Source: Branchiostoma floridae (taxonomy: Eukaryota > Chordata > Leptocardii > Amphioxiformes > Branchiostomatidae). From it: DNA of 64,000 nt. A program made the position numbers and the translations under genes. The notes under the pieces were generated by a model. The model did no database searches and was not told where the DNA came from. It was given only the letters and a program-made list of their open reading frames with translations. Location of the stretch: NCBI RefSeq assembly GCF_000003815.2, contig NC_049992.1, forward strand, positions 4,025,769 through 4,089,768, read 5' to 3'. Below are positions 35,801 to 44,482 of the stretch, one piece after another (the first letter of the stretch is position 1; each line of letters opens with the position of its first letter).

Positions 35801-38800
35801 TAACGGCCATACAGGTACAAAGATGTTTTAGGCCGAAGTGCAGCTATACTGACCTATACCGGCCAATATGAGAGAAGTTCCTTACCCACATGGACCCTGC
35901 CGATGATTTTCTGGGTGCCGACTCCCTTTGCGATGCCTGCCCATCTCTTGTCTACCAGCCTCATGATGTTACACCTTTCTGCACAGGCTTTACTCATGAT
36001 GGTCATCTGGGCACCTGCAAAAAAAAAGAGCACAACTGTCATATAACATTTTACAATGTTGGCAAGTGTTTCGTGTTTGAGTGAGTTGTCTGTGTAAAAT
36101 ATGTATAATAGTACCTAGATCCGTGAATAGTTTCATAAAGTAGGCAAATCACAGTTTATATCCATCCAAAGAGTACATGTATTAGTATTATCTGGCCCAT
36201 ATTTCGGCGACCATCATCAGGGCAATACTGACTGGTTATAATTTGAACTGTAGCACAGGTGTCAATAGTCCTAAACAAGGTGACAGTCTGACAGATGATC
36301 ACCGTAAGTTTGCTCATCTGTCATTCCTGGCAGGTGGGACAAGCCGTAGCATGCACAACATATGTTGTGTGTATGTTCTCTTAGGTTGAGTACAAGGAAC
36401 TTTGTTAACCTCCAGATCTCCATAATTTGACTTGAGACTCATGGCTTATGCTTGTATCAGTTCTTTTAATCTATTTCTTTTCTATTTATGTATTAACTTA
36501 CTTTCTAAAATGCAAGAAAAAAAATTCTAAAAAATTCTAGATTTCATTGGTTCATTCCGTTAAAAGTACAGTATCTGTACCAAAGTCCAGAAATGCTTTG
36601 TCACTATACAGTCTAGTCTATAACATATATGCATTCAGGTATATATAACTTATAAGTACTGTTTGTACCTGAGTCTACGAATGCCTTGACTGGATGCCCG
36701 TTCACCATACAGTCGATGTAAAGCATCACCACCTGTCCGAAACTCTCCGGCATTTCTTCCATGGCTACATTCATGTTTTCTTCTATATTTTTCTGCCTGT
36801 AGTAAAAAAGAAAGATGCAATACTTCAGCCCTAAGCAACGGGAAAAGTTTCACATGCATTTATGGTTATGAGTAAATGCTATAAAAAAAGTCCACTACAC
36901 ATGATGTACACAAGTTTAAGTAGTTCCTGGAATTGTATCCATTCTATTCTAGTGACAGTTAGCAGTATGACGAATTCAAATTGTCACCTATATTTCAGGC
37001 AATTTGCCAATCACTTCTCTACTAACAGATGCCAGACTTTTCTGCATAGAAGCAATAAGAACCTACTAGTACATTCTCCACAGATTTTTAACCATTATGC
37101 ACAAAATTAAAGTTTGACATTGGCAATATAAGTGTCCTTGTGCACTTCAGCTATACTTTATGGAGTGGCTGTCCATCATTAATCTGTATTGTATCACTAG
37201 ACTTTGGGCCAAAATAAAGAGGATACACTCTACATAATGACCCTATTTTTTTCAAGATTTAAACAGGAGACAGAACATTTTTTCCTAGGACTTAAGCTAA
37301 GAGTAAGAGGAGTGATCCAGTGCTAGAATAAGATACCCGGGACCAGATTGAACTTACTGGATTTCCTCGTTAATGAGCCTCTGCACTTCAGGGTCGAACG
37401 GATCAGCCGTCAGGAGACGGATTCGCTGAGCTTCCTTCTCGGCCCGCTCCTTACGCTGCTGAGTCAGCACTTCTGTAAACTTGGCTGGACAATGAAGACA
37501 GCAAAGTCATAAGCATTGATGTATTTGTGTCAAAAACAAATTGATAATAATAACAAACTTGATACTTAAACAAGAAACTTGATACATGTAGATGTATATA
37601 CATGTATCCTTTTCCTTCAGCAACCTCTTTAGATTGTGTATGTGAGTTTGTGTGTTACCTAAGTCTCCATCCTCCACATCTTCCGACAGAGGTATGCGTT
37701 CCTGTGTGCAGACTGTTCTTAACTCTTCAACTTAGTGCGTGAATATGTGTTTGTGTGTATGTGTGTGTATGGTGTGTGCGTGAGTTTATGTATATAGGCA
37801 GTACCTATACAGTAAGTCCCCAGCCTCCACAGCTTCTGACACTGGCGACAGTGGCGGGTTGTGTTCCTTGAGAAGTGACCTGTCGTGTGGACTATTCCTC
37901 TGTGTTAGTGTATGAATGTGTGTGTGTATGCATGCACATATGTGTGTGTGTGTGCGTGTGTGTATGCACATTGTGTGCGTGTGTATATGTGCCTAGGCAT
38001 GTGCAGGATGTTACCTAAGTCCCCAGCCTCCACAGCTTCCGACAGCGGCGGGTTGCGCTCCTTGAGAAGTGACCTGTCGTGTGGACTGTTCCTCAGTGTT
38101 AATGGGTGTGTGTGTGTGTGTGTGAGTATGTGTGAGTGTGTGTGTACATGCAGATGTGTGTGTGTGTGCACATGTGTGTGAGTACTATGTATGTAGGCAG
38201 TACCTAAGTCCCCAGCCTCCACAGCTTCCAACAGTGGCGGGTTGTGTTCCTTGAGAAGTGACCTGTCATGCAGACTGTTCCCCAGTGTTAATGGGTGTGT
38301 GTGTGTGAGTATGTGTTAGTGTATGTGTATGTGTGTGTGTGTGTGTACATGCAGATGCGTGTGTGTGTGAATGTGTGTGTGTATGCATGCACATGTGAGT
38401 GTGTGTGTGTGACTGTGAGTATGTATGTGTGTGTTACCTAAGTCCCCAGCCTCCACAGCTTCCGACAGTGGCCGGTTGCGCTCCTTGAGAAGTGACCTGT
38501 CGTGTGGACTGTTTGTTCCTCAGTGTTAATGGGTGTGTGTGTGTGTATGTGTGAGGGTGTGTGTGTGTGTACATGCAGATGTGTGTGTGTGTGCATGCAG
38601 ATGTGTGTGTGTGGACACCAGGGCTCTAGCCAGCTCGACATTTTTTTTCCGTCAGCCAATTCCCATTGTCGCGAAAACACTATTCCAGGAGTTAGAGAGA
38701 CTGAACTGAGACCTTGAAAAACGGGTTTTAATGAGATTATCGTCTGCGAAAGGGCACCAACACACATTGTCAACAATCATAACAATAGCAAAACAAACAG

Positions 38801-41120
38801 TGTGTGGCTTTTACGGCCGTGGACGGCGTCCCCAAGCAGCCTGTAGCTTCCACCAAGGAGCTTTTACTAGATTTTTGTCCGTCAAAGTTGACGGATTGGT
38901 TTTAAAATTTTTTTAAATTGACGGAAAAACGGACGCTGGCTAGAGCCCTGGTGCACAAATGTGTGTGAGTATGTATGTAGGACGACGGACGAAGAAGGAT
39001 GTAGGCAGTACCTAAGTCCCCAGCCTCCACTGCTTCTGACAGAGGAGGGTTGCGCTCCTTGAGAAGTGACCTGTCGTGTGGACTGTTCCTGAGCATTTCC
39101 AGGAGCGATGCTGGGTCCGGTTCATCGGCCGGTCGCTGGGGTGGCGGGGCCGGAGGGCGCTGTGACCTTTGCTGTGATGATGATGATGACGCGCCTGGTA
39201 CTTGGATGTTGCTAAAGTCAAACATTGGGAAAGGCAGACCTCCTGAAGAAAAATGAGGAGAGTTTGTTGGAGTGCTTAGACGAGTGGACAGAGTGGCTTG
39301 ACCGAGGAACACCCGTTGACGCGGTCTATCTCGACTTTCGCAAGGCTTTTGATTCAGTACCAATTAAGAGACTATTAGCCAAAATACAAAGCTACGGGAT
39401 CACGGGAAACCTTTTAAATTGGATTGAATCTTTTTTGTCAGGACGGAGACAGAGAGTCTGTGTCAATGGGGAAAAATCAGAATGGGCCGAAGTAACAAGC
39501 GGAGTTCCCCAGGGGAGCGTCCTGGGTCCGGTGCTCTTCACTATATTTGTCAACGACATGCCGGAAATTGTGCAGAGTAAGCTGAAGCTCTTTGCAGACG
39601 ACACTAAGTTATATAGATCAGTAGTACAAAGGGAAGAATGCAACAAATTGCAGAGGGACCTTCAAGTACTTCAGGACTGGGCAATAAAATGGCAGTTGAG
39701 CTTTCATCCCATGAAATGTACAGTAATAAGACTGGGAAAAGGACACCCTGACTACACATACTCAATGTTGGATAATGAGACTCGTACCCTACTGGAATTT
39801 ACACAACAGGAAAAGGACTTGGGTATAACTGTTGACAAGGAGCTGAGTTTCAGCAAACACATATCCAACATTTGTAATAAGGCAAATCAGATCGCAGGTC
39901 TCATATGGAGGACTTTTGCCTATGTAGATAAGGAGGTGTTCCTACTCCTATATAAGTCGCTCATTCGTCCCCAGCTGGAGTATGGGGCTCCTGCATGGTC
40001 CCCCTACACATGGAAGCTGGCCCTGGATCTAGAAAGGGTACAGAAGAGAGCAACGAAGAGAGTTCCCGGCCTTAGAAGTCTACCCTATGAAGAGAGACTG
40101 AAGGCTCTAAACTTACCTACACTGGTCTATAGGAGACTTAGGGGGGACCTGATAAACACCTACAAGTTCCTACATGGGATATACGACACTTCATGTCCGT
40201 TTGAGTTAAATACGAGCACAAGAACAAGGGGTCACTGCCTCCGGATTAAGAGACAAGCGTCGAAAAGTAACAGAAGATCACACTTCTTCTGCATCAGAGT
40301 TGTCTCATGGTGGAACAATCTACCAGAGCCGGTGGTGACATCCCCAAGTGTAAACTGCTTTAAGGAAAGACTAGACAACCACATGAAGAAGCACAGCGTG
40401 TATTACAACTTTAGAGCCCTGGACGATCCGCAATTACCTGGGATGTCAGTGACTTAGAAAGGAAAGAGCGGCCTAAACTGGAACTTCAGTTCCTACCTGA
40501 GCCTGAAGAACTCTACTCTACTCTACTCTACTCTTTTATTGTCATGGAGGAAATCATCACTGGGGTATTCCTGTCAATGAATTTTTTTTTAAAATTTCGT
40601 TCCTGTCAAAAAAAGACTTTTATTACACTACTAGTATTGACAGGAAGATTTGTTCTTGTACTATTCTATGAATCAATCAGATTCTAGCCGAGGAATACAG
40701 CCTTTGATAAGCTTGTGTCCTAATACCTCAAGCTCATGATCCTGGCAAGCCTATGGAAAAGTATTACCCCTTCCCCCATACAAATTATCAACACAAAGAA
40801 GAAGAAGGAGGATATGGTCATGAATGAATGAATGAATGAACGTGAAATAAAGCACCTGCAGCGGCTGCCTGAGCCTGAGGAGCCGCCGGCTGGTTCCTCA
40901 TCCTCTGTAGAACCACCACATCCCCGTCCTTCAGTCCGAACGCGCCCAGAGTCTTCTTGTCGTCCCTGAGAGGAACTCCGTTGTTCAGGATCGCGATCTC
41001 TCGAGCCGGGATCCCCCCACATTCGAACTCGCACAGCGCTTTGAAGTTCTCTAGTTCAAGTTCCGCCGCCACGTCAAGGGTGAACATCTTGTCGTCGAGA
41101 GTATAAACGGTTAACTTCAT
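29833..41120 (-). CDS. DDI2: DDI2-type aspartic protease (UBL-HDD-RVP-UBA)
   Basis: Coding exons in transcript order are 41120-40856, 39242-39012, 37484-37358, 36796-36669, 36014-35886, 35445-35342, 34652-34463 and 30071-29833. They total 1413 bp, or 470 residues, with all phases consistent. Ddi1/DDI2 is a cytosolic, ubiquitin-directed dimeric aspartic protease. It cleaves heavily ubiquitylated substrates such as NRF1 and shuttles them to the proteasome. The N-terminal UBL starts [10 protein letters not shown] and includes [12 protein letters not shown] linker leads to [13 protein letters not shown] and the helical domain ([21 protein letters not shown]). The retropepsin fold has the catalytic D-S-G-A (Asp about 249), split by the intron after GACTCAG, then [19 protein letters not shown] and [10 protein letters not shown]. 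The last exon encodes a UBA domain ([21 protein letters not shown]). Mammalian DDI2 lacks this UBA; yeast and invertebrate Ddi1 proteins have it. Confidence 0.95.
30131..30160. repeat. Single arm of the CTCTCCAAGCAGAGG hairpin family
   Basis: The sequence ACTCTCCAAGCAGAGGTT followed by GGCTCCGGCTGT matches the left arm of the element at 30535, but no right arm is present. It lies in a DDI2 intron, just upstream of the UBA exon in transcript terms. Confidence 0.55.
30535..30727. mobile_element. Hairpin MITE (CTCTCCAAGCAGAGG family), 193 bp
   Basis: TACTCTCCAAGCAGAGGTTA with GGC-CCGGCTGTTTTT is mirrored by AAAACAGCCGGAGCCTAACG and TCTGCTTGGAGAGTA. Arms exceed 50 bp when the AACG/CGTT and ACGACT blocks are included. 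It is intronic in DDI2. Confidence 0.8.
31170..31300. repeat. Imperfect inverted repeat around TTCTCAGGGCAATACT
   Basis: 'cagggcaatactgaatggt' (31193) and 'accagttagtattgccctga' (31261) are inverted copies. A related single arm lies at about 36217. It is a probable small MITE inside the DDI2 introns. Confidence 0.5.
31905..32225. repeat. Direct repeat, two and a half units of about 110 bp
   Basis: Blocks starting aggttttatgtccttc and running through aagccctagaa-aggcttcaggccat and gctgaagaggttaaaaac occur at about 31911 and 32111. A partial unit lies between them. The array is intronic in DDI2. Confidence 0.6.
32680..32846. repeat. Minisatellite of about 36-bp units
   Basis: Four to five units of the form 'catcatag-ggtttacagaacacctg-ggc' lie in the intron between the UBA exon and the alternative coiled-coil exon of DDI2. 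Confidence 0.6.
33198..33922 (-). CDS. DDI2: Alternative terminal exon of DDI2 encoding a Pro/Ser-rich and coiled-coil tail
   Basis: A minus-strand acceptor (cacacatcag) at 33923 opens a 725-bp frame ending TAG at 33198-33200. It starts in the same phase as the UBA exon, so exon 7 (ending GCA G) can splice to either. This isoform would be 632 residues. The tail begins [15 protein letters not shown], continues with Pro/Ser-rich sequence, then strong heptad repeats (for example [20 protein letters not shown] and [18 protein letters not shown]) and an acidic end. I do not recognise a named domain. Its position resembles that of RSC1A1 in the human DDI2 locus, but homology is unproven. No close downstream AATAAA is obvious on the minus strand. 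Confidence 0.6.
34855..35341 (-). repeat. Four copies of the DDI2 exon-6 5' splice-site region
   Basis: The real exon 6 ends on the minus strand with ATGCTGCTGGGACTGGACATG and then CTCAGGAGACACCAG|GTGATA at 35342. Copies of this 25-45 bp block with the donor context lie at 35235-35270, 35117-35152, 34979-35010 and 34892-34915. They are separated by (TG)n microsatellites, and two extra copies of the 'gtttgcctgtgtgtacat' linker occur. Confidence 0.88.
37786..38530 (-). repeat. Four copies of the 3' end of DDI2 exon 2
   Basis: The real exon 2 ends at 39012 with codons for [20 protein letters not shown] and EAGDL, then |GTACTG. Copies of this block of about 80-95 bp occur downstream in the intron at about 38438-38525, 38204-38284, 38015-38094 and 37811-37903, with long TG microsatellites between them. 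Three keep the TTAG|GTA donor; the last has lost it. The encoded peptide is conserved in most copies. Confidence 0.9.
37905..38620. repeat. TG/CA microsatellite tracts
   Basis: Repeated (TG)n runs with tatg/tgag interruptions fill the spaces between the duplicated exon-2 blocks. Confidence 0.85.
38619..38950. mobile_element. hAT-like MITE with CAGGGCTCTAGCCAGC termini
   Basis: It starts CAGGGCTCTAGCCAGC and ends GCTGGCTAGAGCCCTG, with CCGTCA/TGACGG subterminal motifs. The flanks GTGGACAC and GTGCACAA are a possible degraded 8-bp duplication. It inserted between the duplicated exon blocks and the real DDI2 exon 2. Confidence 0.75.
39243..40545 (+). mobile_element. 5'-truncated CR1-like LINE with partial reverse transcriptase
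   Basis: The plus-strand frame runs from the boundary of DDI2 exon 2 to a stop at 40455-40457. RT motifs are clear: [30 protein letters not shown], then the catalytic FADD box ([10 protein letters not shown]). A conserved C-terminal region follows with [28 protein letters not shown] and [10 protein letters not shown]. The endonuclease and the start of RT are missing, so this is a dead 5'-truncated copy. The 3' end carries a CTCTA pentanucleotide repeat at about 40510. It is opposite in orientation to DDI2 and lies in its first intron. The first seven codons of the ORF are DDI2 exon antisense, not LINE. Clade (CR1/L2/Jockey group) is from memory. Confidence 0.88.
40546..40855. other. Rest of DDI2 intron 1
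   Basis: Non-coding DNA between the LINE and DDI2 exon 1. It includes a tgaa tetranucleotide run at 40819-40840. Confidence 0.5.
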
Positions 41121-42373
41121 GATTGCTGAGGAAAAACTCTGTCCTGTTGAGGAAAAACACTGCCCGAAATGAGGAAAACAAACGGTAAATCACGATGATT
41201 TAGCAGACACTAACAAACGATAGGTAGTACGCATGCCCCCACTCGTACCCAGGGTAAGACACAACAACGCCACCTGGCGGAATTTAATCCTGATCTCCGC
41301 TTCAGATCTTCACGAATTTGGACGAAACTTAACAGAAAAATGAAAGTTCCTGAATTTCAAAAACAGGAACAACATATTTGTCAATTTTCTATCCAGTCTC
41401 AAATTTATATCGCTGCCTTTTTTGTGGAACACTCTGGGAACGAGACTGATTGTGGCAGTAAAGTAGGTGCAGGTCAGAGGGGAAAGGTCATCACAAGGTG
41501 ACGCGGAAGGTCTGTGGTCGAAACTTCCAGAGCTGCTGCTACAGTTTCAAATTTTGGGGCTTAAAAGTTGCGCATTTGGTTCAAAGGTGGGTTTGAACAA
41601 TGCTTACAATATTCTAGATGTTGTTGAGACCATATAATAGAATGTAGGGAGACTGTAGCCAAGATTTTTGTTCCAAGTGTGGATATCATGTTACCTTGCG
41701 ACACGACCATGATTTTTGCTGTCGTGTGACCTTGTGATGCAGGATCGACAGGTCGGTCTAAGGTCAGGATCAAGTTCAGGGTGAGACTGGCTAAAATCAG
41801 ACTCTTTGTCAACAGCTGTGACTAAAACGGTCCGCCACCAAGGGCGGACAACTGACGCGTGGAGGCCACGTGACGTCACTGATGGGCTCACTATTACCCA
41901 GTAGTATTAGGTACCGTGAATAATGAAAATTATGCTAGCAGTGGTTTTAATTTCGCAGTGACCAATCCACCGCAAAAAATTTCATGAAATATGCGTTTTC
42001 AATGTATTACAATTTTTCTCCAAATGCGGACGATATCTGCTTTGCCCTTCTGGTAGTTCAAGAGCAAAATTCCTCACTAAAAGACTGTGAAAATGAACTA
42101 ACACTACAGTAATATATATTATACTATGCTGCTGTCTGCATGTCAAATAATCAAGGGCATCTTAGGCATTGTATGAAAGGGGCAGTTGGACGTCACGACT
42201 CACGATGTTCAATTCTCAAGATTCTAAACTAAGTAGAATAATATCTGAGAAAATTACATAAAATATGGTAACAGCCAGTACACAACATTACCAATAATGT
42301 GTTAATGAAGTTCATACATCCAGGTTAATAATATCAAAGCAATCTTTAATTCTTCCACTGCAGTTGTCTAAGA
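41121..42373. promoter_or_regulatory. Divergent intergenic region between DDI2 and a small plus-strand gene
   Basis: About 1.25 kb separates the ATG of DDI2 (minus) from the next ATG (plus). It must contain both promoters, but I see no clear TATA box. A dispersed-repeat fragment (accgtgaataatg ... tccaccgcaaaaaatttc) lies at about 41912-41985. Confidence 0.4.
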
Positions 42374-43016
42374 TGGCCAGTCTTGGATCTGCCCTGCGTC
42401 TTGTCGCCGCCCGCGGTCTTGTGGCCAGCAGAAGTCTTACGGCCGGACAAGGACGTCTGCTGCACACTGCCAGGAGAAAACTTGCTGGTAAGTCTACATG
42501 CGCACACACGCACATCCATGCACAAATATACAAGCACACACACACACACGTGCACACATATACATACACACTCACACAAATGCATGCAGACACACGCACA
42601 TGTACATACTCAAAATAACACGCATACATATGAACATACAAACACACACATACCAACACACACACACACACATATGCACACATACAGAGATGAACACACA
42701 CACAATGCATACACACACAAGTGTATACAGACACATGCATACTTTGCTAGCACACACACATGGGCATACACACACACACACACACATATACAATCATTAA
42801 CAATGTGTCCTCCCAAATGAAGTTGCATCAGTATTGGTGCACGTAGCTGTGAAGGTCTGGCAGAGACGTATTTCCTTAGCTGTCAGGGTTTGCATGTTAC
42901 TTATTTATGTTCTAAGTTCCTGTGTTGTGCTTTCAGGTGACGCCTCCAGTGCCCGCCAGGCCGTGGCAGACCAGGCACACATCGGCTCCATCCGAGACAA
43001 AGTCAAGGCCACGTGA
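42374..43016 (+). CDS. Small putative mitochondrial protein, two exons
   Basis: Exon 1 is 42374-42487 (donor CTTGCTG|GTAAGT). Exon 2 is 42938-43016 with TGA at 43014-43016, giving about 64 residues. The N-terminus MASLGSALRLVAARGLVASR followed by a segment ending LLHTARRKLAG is rich in Arg, Ser, Ala and Leu with no acidic residue, a typical mitochondrial presequence. The rest (DASSARQAVADQAHIGSIRD followed by KVKAT) is short and partly helical. I do not recognise the family. A further acceptor at 43404 opens a frame for VAAASQLEPAP and a Gly/His/Glu-rich end (stop near 43485), which could be an alternative 3' exon, but no in-phase donor was found. The intron holds a long CA microsatellite. 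Confidence 0.5.
42500..42795. repeat. CA-rich microsatellite
   Basis: (CA)n runs interrupted by tatg/tgca fill the intron of the small plus-strand gene. All long ORFs across it are artefacts of the repeat. Confidence 0.9.
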
Positions 43017-43251
43017 CAGCCTGGCATGACGCTTATCATTGGGCAATCAACATCGTGTTCATCGGGGCAGGTCATCACCTTTTGTAAGGGTCACACGTCA
43101 ATCAAGTGTTTTTACCCTTCCTGAAAATTAATTCCCCCAGCATTTATAATGGAACATTCTATTATTTACTACTAAATGCCAAGTCAAGTCATGTTTATTG
43201 TACTCTTATGAGGAGCGGGGCTGTAATTTTTCCGACTACTACTATATCTAC

Positions 43252-43278
43252 GCGACTCAACCTCTGCTTGGAGAGTAG
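43252..43278. repeat. Single right arm of the CTCTCCAAGCAGAGG hairpin family
   Basis: CGCGACTCAACCTCTGCTTG followed by GAGAGTAG matches the right arm of the element at 25718-25801. The left arm is absent. Confidence 0.6.
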
Positions 43279-43797
43279 TTTATTGCACAATGATAGCAAC
43301 TGGTACAATGTATGGCAAGTAACATGATATTATCAACAAGCTACAAACCATCCACTACAGTATACTACAGTATACTAATGTCTGAGGTTTCATTGGTTTA
43401 TCAGGTGGCTGCTGCCAGTCAGTTAGAACCAGCACCAACCGGGGGCCATGGGCATGGGGAGGAGGCAGAGGAGGAGGAGGAGTAAGTCACTGCACAGAGG
43501 AGAGGGAAGGAGTGGACTCAATCCACAAAGGGGAGGAGTAGTGGAGTCACTGCACCAAAGGAATGGGAGGAGGGGGATTAATAGAGTCTACAGAAACTAG
43601 AGATACAAAAAGTTTGCACTTACAGATTATCTAGGTGAAATGAATTTGGATGTGATTTTGCAAGGATTAGGATGGCAAATTTGTGATAGATGTTTCTGTG
43701 TGGATGTTATTGACTATGCTGTGTCATCTGATTATACTTAAGATGCTTGATAGAGATATGAACTTGCCAGTTTTCTTTCATTAGTTCAGCTTGAATG

Positions 43798-43830
43798 AGT
43801 GGCTTCAGTGCGAATGGCACTGAAGCCACT
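43798..43830. repeat. Perfect 14-bp hairpin
   Basis: AGTGGCTTCAGTGC, loop GAATG, GCACTGAAGCCACT. The stem does not extend beyond 14 bp. No function is assigned. Confidence 0.6.
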
Positions 43831-44482
43831 GTGCGATCTACTCCATCATATCTAAATGCTGTAAAACCATTAACACACATACACAATGCCAAGGCTGCAC
43901 ACAGATGTGTTTTATATAACACAATATACTGTAACAGTTATGCAGGAATTCCAACAGGCAGTAATGAAGAATCAAACGATGACAGATACCACAAGTTGTA
44001 TGTACTTCTGCTACCCTCAGTCCCCCTATGAATTAAATATTGTATAACTACAAAAGTGACAAGGTCTCTTTATTTCTCACATTGTTGCACTAATGTATGT
44101 GTGTTACATGTTGTAATACATGTTCATCACCGTCAACCTGAGTCTGCAAAAGAAACAAACCAGACACAATGAATGGCATACATGTAGCTACGCAGTAGCC
44201 TGTGTTTTACACAATCTCTGGCAACTGTAACGCTGGCTGCTAGGAGCACGATTTCATCAGGCTAAGCTAGGCAGTAGATAAAATTTCTTACAGCCAATAT
44301 GTAATATTGTGGATGTCTTAGAACAATGATCTATAACCTTACATTATAATATGCTGAAGAGAATTTTGATCAAAATAGTCATTAGTGGCTGCTGCTAGTT
44401 TGAATAATGACATTGTAATCGGAACTAGCTATTTGCATCGCTTTTGAAAGAAATTGTGTAGACTTACAGAACAGAGTAACAG

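Noticed and set aside
42312-42828. Cys/Val-rich or His/Thr-rich ORFs of 70-145 codons
   Set aside because: They are translations of the CA microsatellite.
43798-43830. Possible microRNA hairpin
   Set aside because: The stem is only 14 bp with a 5-nt loop and no extended pairing, too short for a pre-miRNA.
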